This document shows, in pieces, positions 7,686 through 15,648 of a stretch of 23,318 nt of DNA. Source of the DNA: Sphingobacteriaceae bacterium UBA6709 (lineage in GTDB: Bacteria; Bacteroidota; Bacteroidia; Sphingobacteriales; Sphingobacteriaceae); contig DKIV01000033.1 of NCBI GenBank assembly GCA_002454425.1, forward strand, positions 1-23,318, given 5' to 3'. Numbering within the stretch: position 1 is the stretch's first letter; each line of letters opens with the position of its first letter. The notes under the pieces were generated by a model. It saw nothing but the letters and a program-made list of their open reading frames with translations. It did no database searches and had not been told where the DNA came from. Position numbers and translations under genes: made by a program.

Positions 7686-8507
7686 CTACAAGCAAATATG
7701 GTCCGTAGCTTGCGCATATTGCTGACGGAAGTCCTCCAGCTGCTGACCGGCTAAGTCCCTTACCCGCCCCACCAGTTCAAGCGATTTATCCATTAACCAG
7801 TCCAGCTCCTGCTTGCTGATCTGATAATCATGGTGGTACCGGGTAGCGATGTAGGCCTCATCCAATAAAATCACCCGCCTTATATCGGAGGCATCCTTTA
7901 AGTTAAAGACCAGGCGCAGCTCCGGCAAATAAAAGCAGAGGTCTTTGTGCTGATTTTTTAAGCTATGCGTGGTTTTTGCTCTGCCATAAGCCATCAGCCC
8001 CGCAAAGCGGTAGATGCATTCAAAATGCTGGTGCAGCATAAAAGCCGCTAGCGGATAATTACCCTGGCAGCGATAGAACTGCGTTCCTTGCCTAAAGGCA
8101 TCCATGCGAGTGTTCTCTTTTTCCATCATGGCTTTCACCCTGGAATAGGTTTTCTCACAATCACAGCTTTTCGCAAAGAGCTTCACCCTACAATCCGGAC
8201 GGATGTATACCAGTCTTTCCATTCTGCAAAAGGCAAAGAACAGCAGATTTCCTCTTTTTAATCCTTCCTTAACTTCGGTGGTATAAAACAGACGGTAGGA
8301 GAAGCCGGGGTAAGCCGTCAGCGTCATATTGATCAGGGGCACACATTCAATAATGTGCTGCTCATTGGTATTGGGTACCAGAATGATGAGCTCCCAGCCT
8401 GAAGGGCTTTCATAGAGATAGACCTGATCAAGTTGTAACATATTCAGCAGCCTGCCGGTGATGCTAGTAGCCTGACCCAGTACGTCTGTTGATGAAGGTG
8501 CTTCCAT
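7686..8507 (-). CDS. HEPN-domain protein with degenerate nucleotidyltransferase-like N-terminus
   Basis: The 273-aa protein has two parts. Residues about 20-110 (QVYLYESPSGWELIILVP and following strands) resemble the fold of minimal nucleotidyltransferases but lack the GSxxxD metal motif. Residues about 125-250 look like HEPN: an alpha-helical bundle with YPLAAFMLHQHFECIYR (151-167), HSLKNQHKDL (181-190), a PEL turn, and LLDEAYIATRYHHDY (214-228). HEPN proteins act as RNases in toxins and defence systems, or as NTase partners; the RNase motif (R-x4-6-H) is not clear here. It is the last gene of a minus-strand operon, 67 bp after the 410-aa gene. The fold call comes from pattern reading; function is unknown. 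Confidence 0.6.
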   Translation of the reverse strand: MEAPSSTDVLGQATSITGRLLNMLQLDQVYLYESPSGWELIILVPNTNEQHIIECVPLINMTLTAYPGFSYRLFYTTEVKEGLKRGNLLFFAFCRMERLVYIRPDCRVKLFAKSCDCEKTYSRVKAMMEKENTRMDAFRQGTQFYRCQGNYPLAAFMLHQHFECIYRFAGLMAYGRAKTTHSLKNQHKDLCFYLPELRLVFNLKDASDIRRVILLDEAYIATRYHHDYQISKQELDWLMDKSLELVGRVRDLAGQQLEDFRQQYAQATDHICL

Positions 8508-8574
8508 AGTAGATAATAGCTTTGGTTGTTAATGTTAGGATATTTATTCCATCAATCTTTTGTTCCAGCTTTTT

Positions 8575-9807
8575 TCAAGATGCGGAACCCTCGCTAAGCA
8601 AGGAGTGTTGTTGCTGGATTAAGAATCCTGCCTCCAATAGTAGCACGAAGGCTTGCTTAAACTGCTCCACTTCATCCTCAGAAAAGATCATGGCATCAGG
8701 TTCTCCCAGCGCTGCAATGCAGGATTCATACAAAAAGTGAAGCACAAGCTCCAGATGGTATTCTTGAAAAAACAGGGGGAGGTAATTCTGCGGATGAGCT
8801 TGTAGCTGGCTAGAGAGTTTATAGGTATAGTTGCCCCCGATGCGCGGCTCCAATCCCCCTTGCTGTCCCATCTGATAGTGATTCCATTTTTTAGGACAGT
8901 GTTTACCCAGCGCTCCGATGAGCCAGAGCGAGTCTGCCAGGATACAATAATCTTTAAGCAGAAAAAGCAGGTTTACGGGCCGCTCGGCATAAGGGTGTCC
9001 GGATTTAAGGACAGCATTCATCCAGCTTTCAAACGCTGAAACTGCCTGCTGGAGGGGATACTGGAGCCAGAAATCATAGATTGCCTGATAGGGATTCAGG
9101 TTAAAGCTCAGGGTTCCAAACACGGGATAATTATTCACGTCATACCAGGGCATCAGCTCGTGATAGCGGAGCTTATCATCTTGCTGTTCATCCAGCCATA
9201 CCCGTTCCATGCATTTAAGCAAGAGCAGGTAATCCTGATAAATCTCCCAGGGGCTCTGGGTGCTTAATGAAAAGATAGCTTGCTGGCAAAGCGCAGCTTC
9301 CATCCATTGATTGAGCTTTTGCTTCCAGGCGTTTAGGCTACAGAATTCAAAGAAAGCCTTATAGAAGCCCAACTCATCGGCTACCTCCTCTCTGCTGAGC
9401 AGGCTGACTCTTCCCTGAAACCGGGAGAACCTTGCGGCCGGCCATTTGCTTAAGCTTAGATGAGGAGAATATACCGAGCTCTCCAGATCGGCATCGCTAA
9501 TATCAATCATACTGGTAATATCCAAGGAGGAAGAAAGCGAGGAGCGATGTTTTCCGCATTCGGCATGTTTCTCCTGATAGCTCAGCCAGGCAGCATCGAG
9601 CACAAAGAGGATTTGGGTAAAGCCGGCCCCTAACGCAGAAATACTATGCTCGGGCCAATGCTGAGTACTGATGACTAGGCAATAGAAGCGCTGCATAAAG
9701 TCGCGGAACCCTTCAGGGTCTTTTATTAGCTCCATCCCACGGCGGTGGTGATAGAGATTTTCTTCATAGCTATGAATGAATGCTTCGTTCCCGTTAAATT
9801 TTTCCAT
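8575..9807 (-). CDS. Uncharacterised 410-aa helical protein (HEPN operon, middle gene)
   Basis: I do not recognise this family. The protein is rich in Leu, Trp, Phe and Tyr, has no signal peptide or membrane segment, and looks wholly alpha-helical. A stretch at about 240-305 (AIYDFWLQYPLQQA ... ILADSLWLI) follows the same pattern as residues 26-83 of the neighbouring 343-aa protein (LVFADFFRIYPLPQA ... RLVEATWLF), and a similar F-rich helix pair occurs at about 30-80, so helical repeats or a duplicated domain are likely. Its start overlaps the end of the upstream gene by 14 bp, which points to translational coupling. GC content is higher than in the flanking islands. Confidence 0.75.
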   Translation of the reverse strand: MEKFNGNEAFIHSYEENLYHHRRGMELIKDPEGFRDFMQRFYCLVISTQHWPEHSISALGAGFTQILFVLDAAWLSYQEKHAECGKHRSSLSSSLDITSMIDISDADLESSVYSPHLSLSKWPAARFSRFQGRVSLLSREEVADELGFYKAFFEFCSLNAWKQKLNQWMEAALCQQAIFSLSTQSPWEIYQDYLLLLKCMERVWLDEQQDDKLRYHELMPWYDVNNYPVFGTLSFNLNPYQAIYDFWLQYPLQQAVSAFESWMNAVLKSGHPYAERPVNLLFLLKDYCILADSLWLIGALGKHCPKKWNHYQMGQQGGLEPRIGGNYTYKLSSQLQAHPQNYLPLFFQEYHLELVLHFLYESCIAALGEPDAMIFSEDEVEQFKQAFVLLLEAGFLIQQQHSLLSEGSAS

Positions 9808-10825
9808 GGTCGGTATTGTTATTAAGGCGAGTGAAATAGGCCTGGCTTAAATGCAGGATCTCCGAGATGATCCGCGTACCTTTCTTGCTGGGCCAAGTAG
9901 CGCGGCCACTGCTGGCAGCTGAAAGCAGGCAACGGGTAAGCAGGCGAGTAAGGGAGGTTAAGGATTGCTGGCGGAACTTCTTAGCAAGAGCAAGCCTAAG
10001 CCTGGTTATTTCATCAGAAGCATGAGAGGAGGTGGATTCGCTAGTAAAATGAGCCAGCACCAGTAAGCGGGTTAACAGCAAGTAATAAGAAAATAGCATA
10101 CCCGCTGCCGCAGGATGCCATTCCATATGCCAGCGGCTAAAGTTAATAACAAAGGCCAGGGCTTTTAATGCGCGGATAAGCCCTTGTGAGAGGTAGAATT
10201 GAGCGCCAAAATCCAGGGGCGATTGGGGCAAACTCACAAAACTCCAATGGGAGCCGGATAGCTGATGGCCGTGACAGGACAGCAGGAAGCTCAGCTCCAG
10301 CGCCCTATTCATCTGCACGAATTCGGAGTATTCCCGCAAAGTTCCAGAGCTGGCCAGCAGAAAATGATAGGGATCAAAGAGGTTTTCTCTGTTTTGCTTT
10401 AAGAGTTCCGGCTTCCATAGAGGATCAGTATCACTAAGACGAAATAATTTCCGAAACGCAGCAAGAGGATTTCGTATGTCGGATAATGATATAAAGGAAA
10501 ATCGAGGGAATAAAGCATCCTGATCGAAGGTAGCGACAGTACCATTTGGGAAGAATGCATCCGCTTGCTTATTAAATAGCCAGGTAGCTTCTACGAGACG
10601 CTCTAAATGATTAACGAACCGGAACAATGTTAAATGCTCCTGCTGAGATAGCAAGGCGGGTTGGCCTATGCTTAGCATGAGCAGCTGCCAAAGCTGAGCT
10701 TGCGCCTGAGGCAGGGGATAAATTCGGAAGAAATCAGCAAAGACCAGTGCTGGGTTTTGCCACTGCAGGGAGCTAAGCAGGGTGGGGTAATCTTCGCTGA
10801 GTAAAAATACGCTACGAGTTTCCAT
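9794..10825 (-). CDS. Uncharacterised 343-aa helical protein (HEPN operon, first gene)
   Basis: No family recognised. The sequence is Leu/Phe/Trp-rich and predicted helical, with no signal peptide; a hydrophobic stretch around 225-265 (AAAGMLFSYYLLLTRLLVLAHF) could be a buried helix pair rather than a membrane segment. Residues 26-83 share a pattern with part of the next gene (see that entry). A basic tail (RKxxKK-like, about 290-325) precedes the end. It is the first gene of the minus-strand operon, divergent from the XRE regulator with 124 bp between the starts, so that regulator may act on it. Confidence 0.72.
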   Translation of the reverse strand: METRSVFLLSEDYPTLLSSLQWQNPALVFADFFRIYPLPQAQAQLWQLLMLSIGQPALLSQQEHLTLFRFVNHLERLVEATWLFNKQADAFFPNGTVATFDQDALFPRFSFISLSDIRNPLAAFRKLFRLSDTDPLWKPELLKQNRENLFDPYHFLLASSGTLREYSEFVQMNRALELSFLLSCHGHQLSGSHWSFVSLPQSPLDFGAQFYLSQGLIRALKALAFVINFSRWHMEWHPAAAGMLFSYYLLLTRLLVLAHFTSESTSSHASDEITRLRLALAKKFRQQSLTSLTRLLTRCLLSAASSGRATWPSKKGTRIISEILHLSQAYFTRLNNNTDHGKI

Positions 10826-10937
10826 AGCGCTAAGTTCAGGCGAAGCTTAGCCGTGCCGAACCGAAGGAGCCGGTATCTTACTGCAATGGCTCAGTAAAAT
10901 ACCAGCGGGAGGTAAAGCATATAAAAAATCAATTTAG

Positions 10938-10945
10938 TATCTTTG
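10938..10945 (+). promoter_or_regulatory. Bacteroidota -7 box (TAnnTTTG) for the XRE gene
   Basis: TATCTTTG matches the phylum's -7 consensus exactly and ends 4 bp before the ATG at 10950. Transcription would start at or very near the ATG, giving a leaderless or nearly leaderless mRNA. No convincing -33 TTG is seen at the right distance. Confidence 0.55.
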
Positions 10946-10949
10946 GTAT

Positions 10950-11354
10950 ATGAATACAGCTGCAAAACCAAACCATATCGGCCGTAAGATTAGCCGCATC
11001 CGTGAACTTCGTAATATGAAACAGGAAGCGCTCGCCTTGGAATTGGGCGTAAGTCAGCAGACGGTATCTGCCATGGAGAACAAGGACACCATCGAACGAG
11101 ACTTGTTGGAGCAAGTGGCCAAGATTCTGGGTGTAACACCCGAAGCGATTGAGAATTTTAGCGAAGAGGCTGTGTTGAATATAATCGGTAACACTTATAA
11201 TGTTGACAATTCTTCGGCTGTAAATTATGGCTGCACATTTAATCCGATAGATAAATTAGTCGAAAGCTATGAGGAAATTAAATCGTTGTATGAAAGGTTA
11301 CTGGCTGCTGAAAAATCAAAAGTTGAATATTTAGAAGCGATGCTGAAAAAGTAA
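10950..11354 (+). CDS. XRE-family helix-turn-helix regulator
   Basis: The 134-aa protein begins with a Cro/CI-type HTH domain (about residues 10-68: IGRKISRIRELRNMKQEALA, LGVSQQTVSAMEN, then the fourth helix and LGVTPEAIENF). The C-terminal part (about 95-134) is charged and looks like a short coiled coil, useful for dimerisation. This type is common in Bacteroidota islands. It is divergent from the three-gene HEPN operon (124 bp between starts) and precedes the UDG-like gene by 147 bp, so it may control one or both. The start is supported by the promoter box 4 bp upstream. Confidence 0.88.
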   Translation: MNTAAKPNHIGRKISRIRELRNMKQEALALELGVSQQTVSAMENKDTIERDLLEQVAKILGVTPEAIENFSEEAVLNIIGNTYNVDNSSAVNYGCTFNPIDKLVESYEEIKSLYERLLAAEKSKVEYLEAMLKK

Positions 11355-11501
11355 ACAAGATCTAGTACTTATATAAGTTAATATCTATACCTCATTTTTA
11401 AAAAGTTTGTCTTTTTTGATAGCTAAACCTCACTGCAAGAGAAGAGTATCCTATTTTCTTACGCTAAGAAACCAATAAATCACTAAAAAGCATATACTAC
11501 A

Positions 11502-12203
11502 ATGAATTTTGACGAAAAGTATTTTCAGGCTCTTGAAGTTTGGAAAAAAAATGTCGCAGATACTTATGACGGCTACGCAAAAAATCCGTCATTTGACCTG
11601 GACTTAGATTTTTATGCATTTCAATCATCAGTAAGATTCTCCCCGCCCTTACTAATTATCGGAGCAAATCCTGGAGGAGATTGCTCTTATTCAGAGAAAA
11701 ACAAGAAGGAAGAAAGAGATAGAAGAACACAACATGATTTAGGCTATACGGAAAATCAATATTTAGAGAATCCGAATTGGCCTTCATCCTCCATTTGCGA
11801 TGTTTTTTCAGGCGAGAAATTGCGCCCTATGTTTGAAAACGCCGTTATTACTAACCTAGCTTACTTTAATACGCCAAAATTTAATTTTTTAAAACGCAGG
11901 CGAGGCGCTCGAGTTGCAATAGAGTTTTCTAAAAATGCCAACAAGGATTTAATTGATATTTTGAATCCCAAAAACATCATTCTAATGGGGAATATTGCAT
12001 TGTCCGGAATGTCAAAATTCTTTGATACACCTATTGCTCCTCTATTAACAACGTTAGATGGCAGGTCTGCTCTTATTAGAACTACGTCTATCAGTGGTAT
12101 TAATACTTTTTGGATCCATCATCCGTCGATGAATAAGAAATTTAATACAGGGGAAAACTTAAAATTAAAGACTCAAAAGCTAGAAGAAATACTTATGGTT
12201 TAA
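11502..12203 (+). CDS. Uracil-DNA glycosylase superfamily-like protein
   Basis: The 233-aa protein shows the outline of the uracil-DNA glycosylase superfamily: LLIIGANPGGD (about 50-60, the first active-site loop with its Gly-x-Asn-Pro-Gly), FENAVITNLAYFN (about 111-123), a strand-turn NIILMGNIALSG (about 158-169), and a final WIHHPSMN (about 206-213) where the family has its catalytic His/Ser loop. Such enzymes remove uracil or damaged bases; several unusual members occur in defence settings. The substrate here is unknown. Its stop codon and that of the integrase share the TTAA at 12200-12203, so there is no room for a terminator between them. Confidence 0.6.
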   Translation: MNFDEKYFQALEVWKKNVADTYDGYAKNPSFDLDLDFYAFQSSVRFSPPLLIIGANPGGDCSYSEKNKKEERDRRTQHDLGYTENQYLENPNWPSSSICDVFSGEKLRPMFENAVITNLAYFNTPKFNFLKRRRGARVAIEFSKNANKDLIDILNPKNIILMGNIALSGMSKFFDTPIAPLLTTLDGRSALIRTTSISGINTFWIHHPSMNKKFNTGENLKLKTQKLEEILMV

Positions 12204-13429
12204 TGTTGCTCTCCCTCTAACTTTCTTCTTAGCATCTTCATATCCTCACTGACCTTGCTATCTAAGATCTTAGCATAATGCTGCGTTGTCCGGATATTTT
12301 TATGTCCAAGCATCTTTGATACACTTTCGATAGAAACACCATTTGCCAAGGTTACAGAGGTTGCAAAAGAATGGCGGGCAATATGGAAAGTTAGCAGTTT
12401 ACTTATTCCACAGAGGTCAGCGATTTCTTTCAGATAGCTATTCATCTTTTGGTTAGATAGCACCGGTAATGCGGTCTGGTTGTAGCATGCCTCCGGGCTA
12501 TCCCGGTATTTCTCCAGAATCGTAAGAGCTGCAGGAATTAAAGGAATACGTGAAGGCGTATCTGTTTTTTGACGGCTGGTAGAAATCCAGTACTGCTTAT
12601 CGATTCCGATAACAATTTCGGTGCGCTTGAGTTTTTTTACATCTGCATAGGAAAGCCCAGTGTAGCAACAAAACAGAAAAATATCTCTGACCTGATCTAT
12701 TCGCTGATTCTGGAATTCCTTTTCTGCAATAGCTCTAATTTCTTCTTCGATTAAATAATCACGCTTTACTTCTTTGGTCTTTGCTGTATAATTTACAAAA
12801 GGATCCTTTTGAAGCCATCCGTTTGCAATACAGATTCTAATAATCTTTTTGAAATTCTTAATGTATTTAACCGTGGTATTATTGGAGCAACCACGTTGAG
12901 ATCGCAGGTAAAAGTCGTAAGAAGTGATAAATTCATGATTGATAGCTTCAATGGCGATATCTGTCGTCTGATATTGCCATTGCATAAAATCTATAGTATG
13001 TTTCAGACTTGTTTGATAACGCTCCAACGTTCCGGAAGCATATTCCGAGCCAACCAAGGCTTTCAACCGATGGTTGTGTTCTTTAAAAATGGCGACCAAC
13101 ATATGCTCGGGTTTCTTTTCTTCCTTTCCCAGAAGCTTATTTTTTAGGCTTTCGGCTGTTATCGTTTCTCCGGAGGTAAGCATTTGGCGTTGGGCGTCAA
13201 AGACCCGTTGTTCCAGGCTCTTTAAAAAATGATTGAAGTTGAGAGCCTCTTCATTAGTACCAGTCATGCGTTGTTTAGACTGGCTCCATCGTTGAGGCTT
13301 AATATATTGCCGGGTACTAAATTCAATACGCAGACCTGCTACTGTTAATCGTAAATAGATAGGAGCTGTACCGTTACTGAGTGTTTTGGAATTTCTCAGG
13401 GAGAAGTTAATGCAAACTGGGCTGATCAT
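12200..13429 (-). CDS. int: Tyrosine recombinase (island/ICE-type integrase)
   Basis: The 409-aa protein has the three parts of Bacteroidota integrases: an arm-type DNA-binding domain (MISPVCINFSLRNSKTL ... PIYLRLTVAGLRIEFSTRQ, about 1-90), a SAM-like core-binding domain (about 115-220) and the catalytic domain with FHIARHSF and GHKNIRTTQHYAK, giving the H-x-x-R, H and nucleophilic Tyr. The usual first Arg (TGLR) is replaced in CCYTGLSYADVKKL, as known for IntDOT-type enzymes. I chose the ATG at 13429 because the arm domain begins there in relatives; the open frame extends to 13663 but that part covers a terminator and repeats and looks non-coding. It would integrate and excise an island. Confidence 0.92.
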   Translation of the reverse strand: MISPVCINFSLRNSKTLSNGTAPIYLRLTVAGLRIEFSTRQYIKPQRWSQSKQRMTGTNEEALNFNHFLKSLEQRVFDAQRQMLTSGETITAESLKNKLLGKEEKKPEHMLVAIFKEHNHRLKALVGSEYASGTLERYQTSLKHTIDFMQWQYQTTDIAIEAINHEFITSYDFYLRSQRGCSNNTTVKYIKNFKKIIRICIANGWLQKDPFVNYTAKTKEVKRDYLIEEEIRAIAEKEFQNQRIDQVRDIFLFCCYTGLSYADVKKLKRTEIVIGIDKQYWISTSRQKTDTPSRIPLIPAALTILEKYRDSPEACYNQTALPVLSNQKMNSYLKEIADLCGISKLLTFHIARHSFATSVTLANGVSIESVSKMLGHKNIRTTQHYAKILDSKVSEDMKMLRRKLEGEQH

Positions 13430-13467
13430 CGCTAAGTCTTTAAATGTTAATAATTTATGAGTACTCG

Positions 13468-13514
13468 CGGGACCTAAATGTAAGAACCTGAAACAGGTCC
13501 CGAAATAGGTCCCT
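13468..13514. repeat. Three GGGACC repeats upstream of the integrase
   Basis: CGGGACCT at 13468-13475, its inverted copy AGGTCCCG at 13495-13502, and AGGTCCCT at 13507-13514 lie within 47 bp, about 40-85 bp upstream of the integrase start. Position and spacing fit arm-type binding sites for the integrase or its excisionase, or an operator. The repeats are seen; the role is inference. Confidence 0.6.
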
Positions 13515-13548
13515 ATCAGCTTGAATGATATTGCGTCGGATTGAGGTG

Positions 13549-13593
13549 CTTTAAAAGCAAAAACGACCCAAATCCTACGATTTGAGCCGTTTT
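13549..13593 (-). terminator. Intrinsic terminator upstream of the integrase (minus strand)
   Basis: Arms 13560-13574 and 13579-13593 form a 15-bp stem with a 4-nt loop. On the minus strand the two imperfect positions become G-U pairs and the stem is followed by TTTTTGCTTTT, so it works in that direction; on the plus strand the same two positions are mismatches. It lies 23 bp after the tRNA-like fragment at 13616-13637 in the same orientation, as a native tRNA terminator would. Confidence 0.75.
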
Positions 13594-13615
13594 TAAATCT
13601 CTTGATCGATAACTT

Positions 13616-13637
13616 GCGGAGAGTGAGGGAAATGAAC
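13616..13637 (-). other. Possible attachment site: tRNA-Ser 3'-end-like fragment
   Basis: On the minus strand this stretch reads GTTCATTTCCCTCACTCTCCGC, here split as GTTCATTT and CCCTCACTCTCCGC. The second part looks like the 3' strand of a T stem and acceptor stem of a bacterial tRNA-Ser. The bases before it do not form the rest of a tRNA, so it would be a displaced or attP-type tRNA end beside the integrase. This rests on recall of tRNA-Ser sequences and on the neighbouring integrase and terminator. Confidence 0.4.
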
Positions 13638-13663
13638 AAGGGCGGTTCATTCGCTCTAATCAA

Positions 13664-14373
13664 TGCTTTTTATTCAAATATTTTAGCAGGCCACTTGTAG
13701 ACCACTTACGCAAATCACCTTGTTTTATTAAAGGTAATGATTTTAAGATAGTTTTTGTATACTAAGTGAATTATATAATTTCCTATAGATTATTAACCAA
13801 CAGAATCAGCAAAAAAGTCTCCTTGTTTTAGTTGCAATTCCACGCTAAATAATATCGGGAATTGGATGAACAGAAATAATATCAGAAATCATGAAATTAG
13901 GAATGCTTATAATCTTATGAATGTTTAGTATTCCTATATATGGTCGGCAAGGTTATTATGTCGATAAGGATTCAAGGATAAAAAAACCGACTGGATATGG
14001 TAAAATTCCTACTTAACAAGAAGAGATTCAGTGTAATCCAGGAGCCTGTGGATGTTAAATATTACTCTGTTTTTGAAAAATTAACAAAACTGTATCATCA
14101 GAGGCATTATACATTCCAGCCGCGATTAAGGAAGGACTCGTAAAGTACCAGCTAAGTTCTGGGATTCTTCTAAAGCTATGTAGAGAATATGCATAAATAT
14201 TGTCTTCCTTACTTCATGGCGTTGTCATCTTGTGGGGAGACAAGAAAAAATAATTATATGATTTGAATCACATACTAATGTGACGCGTGTTGTTTTTTTT
14301 ACAAGCAAGTGTATATTATATTTGATTTTCTCTTCCTTGAGAAGGGTAGCATAATTAAACTTTATCATTTATT
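13664..14373. other. Gene-poor stretch between integrase end and secreted-protein block
   Basis: About 710 bp with no intact gene. A 48-codon frame at 13997-14143 overlaps the decayed repeat copy 2 (14099-14212) and may be its broken upstream part. The rest is AT-rich; the promoter of the DUF1573 gene should lie in the last 100 bp, but I cannot place it. Confidence 0.5.
14099..14212 (+). repeat. Decayed repeat, copy 2 (inverted partner at 5833-5946)
   Basis: This copy matches the reverse complement of 5833-5946 over about 113 nt at roughly 86% by hand count. One plus frame is open across it and ends in a stop at 14193-14195, giving EALYIPAAIKEGLVKYQ, then LSSGILLKLCREYA. An in-frame stop lies shortly upstream, so it is a gene remnant rather than a live gene. 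Family unknown. Confidence 0.65.
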
Positions 14374-14838
14374 ATGAACTTACAAATTCCTAGAGATAAT
14401 TATACCAATAGACGAAAATGCTCAACTATAATCGTTTGTATTTGCCTGTTATTTTGCTGTTGTCAAAAGAAAGCTGCCCGAACAAATTTGAATTTATCAT
14501 CAGATAGTTTGTACGTAAATAATGCAAATAGGCCGATAGTTAAATTCGAAAAAAGTACTTACAATTTCGGCACTGTAATATCTGGAACTACTGTTAGGCA
14601 TAAGTTTAGAGTATCCAATACCGGCCCCACTCCATTATTGATTAAGACTGCAGTTGCAACTTGTGGATGTACTGTCGCCCATATTCCAACAAATCCGATT
14701 TTACCAGGTGAAAGTGATGTCATAGATGTTGTTTTTAGTACAAAGGCAAAATGGGGGATACAACGTAAAGTGATTACTGTATTTTCTAATGCTCGAACAT
14801 CTCGTCATATGCTAGCTTTAGTCGGTAATGTTAAATAG
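14374..14838 (+). CDS. DUF1573-domain lipoprotein
   Basis: The 154-aa protein has a basic N-region, a hydrophobic stretch (STIIVCICLLFCC) and clustered Cys that fit a lipoprotein signal. From about residue 55 it is a DUF1573 domain, an Ig-like beta fold: VKFEKSTYNFGTV, HKFRVSNTGPTPLLI, the hallmark ATCGCTV, then ILPGESDVIDVVFST and KVITVFSN. DUF1573 proteins are very common in Bacteroidota and are exported; their function is not established. It opens a plus-strand run of exported proteins, 204 bp before the next gene. Confidence 0.88.
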   Translation: MNLQIPRDNYTNRRKCSTIIVCICLLFCCCQKKAARTNLNLSSDSLYVNNANRPIVKFEKSTYNFGTVISGTTVRHKFRVSNTGPTPLLIKTAVATCGCTVAHIPTNPILPGESDVIDVVFSTKAKWGIQRKVITVFSNARTSRHMLALVGNVK

Positions 14839-15042
14839 TCCAACGTTCCTTTTCTTTGAGAATTTACCATTGTTTATTGCAACAAGGCTTGTGAATTTTA
14901 AATACCACAATGATTTGTTCTCCAAGAGAAGAAATTAGTAACAAGAAAATATTATGAGCTTATATAATAGCAGCTAATGTTAACTATGAGGCATAGTTAA
15001 GAGATTTATATTATAATTTACAACCTAATCCAATTCCCCTAA

Positions 15043-15552
15043 ATGCAAGGAACATTCAGAAGAAACGTCAAGAAAATCATCTTTCTAATTCTTCTTTACT
15101 TTTCGTCTCCAGTTTCTGGAAATGAATATCAAAATATTAGATCTTATAAAGACCAAGAGGTGGGTCCTTTTCTGTTCAAGGATTTATTGGAATTGAGGAA
15201 AGCTTTCAAAGTTGATAACTTTCACTATGTGGATAGCATCTTTCATTCGAAGAATTTTATCAAAGAACGAAGCAATGGATTTTCTCTATTCGATAACTCT
15301 ACTAAAATTGTTGTAAATCTAGGGACAGGTCAAGAACCTCCATCGGGAAATAAAAACCAAATTTTCATTTCCCTCAAAGGAGTAACTCTGAAAAATAATC
15401 TTGAAGCCTTAGTAGAAGCTCTGAAATATGACGATGATTTTTTTTTGAGTGAATACAACACGTTAGATGGCAAATATGTTTTTTATTATATACAGGAAGA
15501 CTATACTATGATCATTGCTGTTAGCGAAAATGGTTCTATACATATGGAATAA
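15043..15552 (+). CDS. Unknown exported 169-aa protein
   Basis: I recognise no family. The start RRNVKKIIFLILLYFSSPVSG looks like a signal peptide with cleavage after about residue 26. The rest is a small alpha/beta protein with acidic and aromatic residues and no Cys. It lies between the DUF1573 lipoprotein and the transglutaminase-like lipoprotein (96 bp to the latter's longest start) on the same strand, so it probably acts outside the inner membrane. Gene reality is supported by the signal peptide and the clean open frame. Confidence 0.6.
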   Translation: MQGTFRRNVKKIIFLILLYFSSPVSGNEYQNIRSYKDQEVGPFLFKDLLELRKAFKVDNFHYVDSIFHSKNFIKERSNGFSLFDNSTKIVVNLGTGQEPPSGNKNQIFISLKGVTLKNNLEALVEALKYDDDFFLSEYNTLDGKYVFYYIQEDYTMIIAVSENGSIHME

Positions 15553-15648
15553 AAAGTAGAAAATTAACGTTTATCTTTTCTTGTATATATGTATTTTAAG
15601 AAGTCCAAAAAGATACATCCAATACTTAATATTTAAATATATATGTAA

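Noticed and set aside
13430..13663. The 78-residue N-terminal extension of the integrase frame.
   Set aside because: Relatives start at the arm domain (ATG at 13429), and the extension covers a terminator, repeats and the tRNA-like fragment.
13997..14143. A 48-codon plus-strand frame in the gene-poor stretch.
   Set aside because: It runs into the decayed repeat in a different frame from the conserved peptide, so it is probably part of a dead gene.
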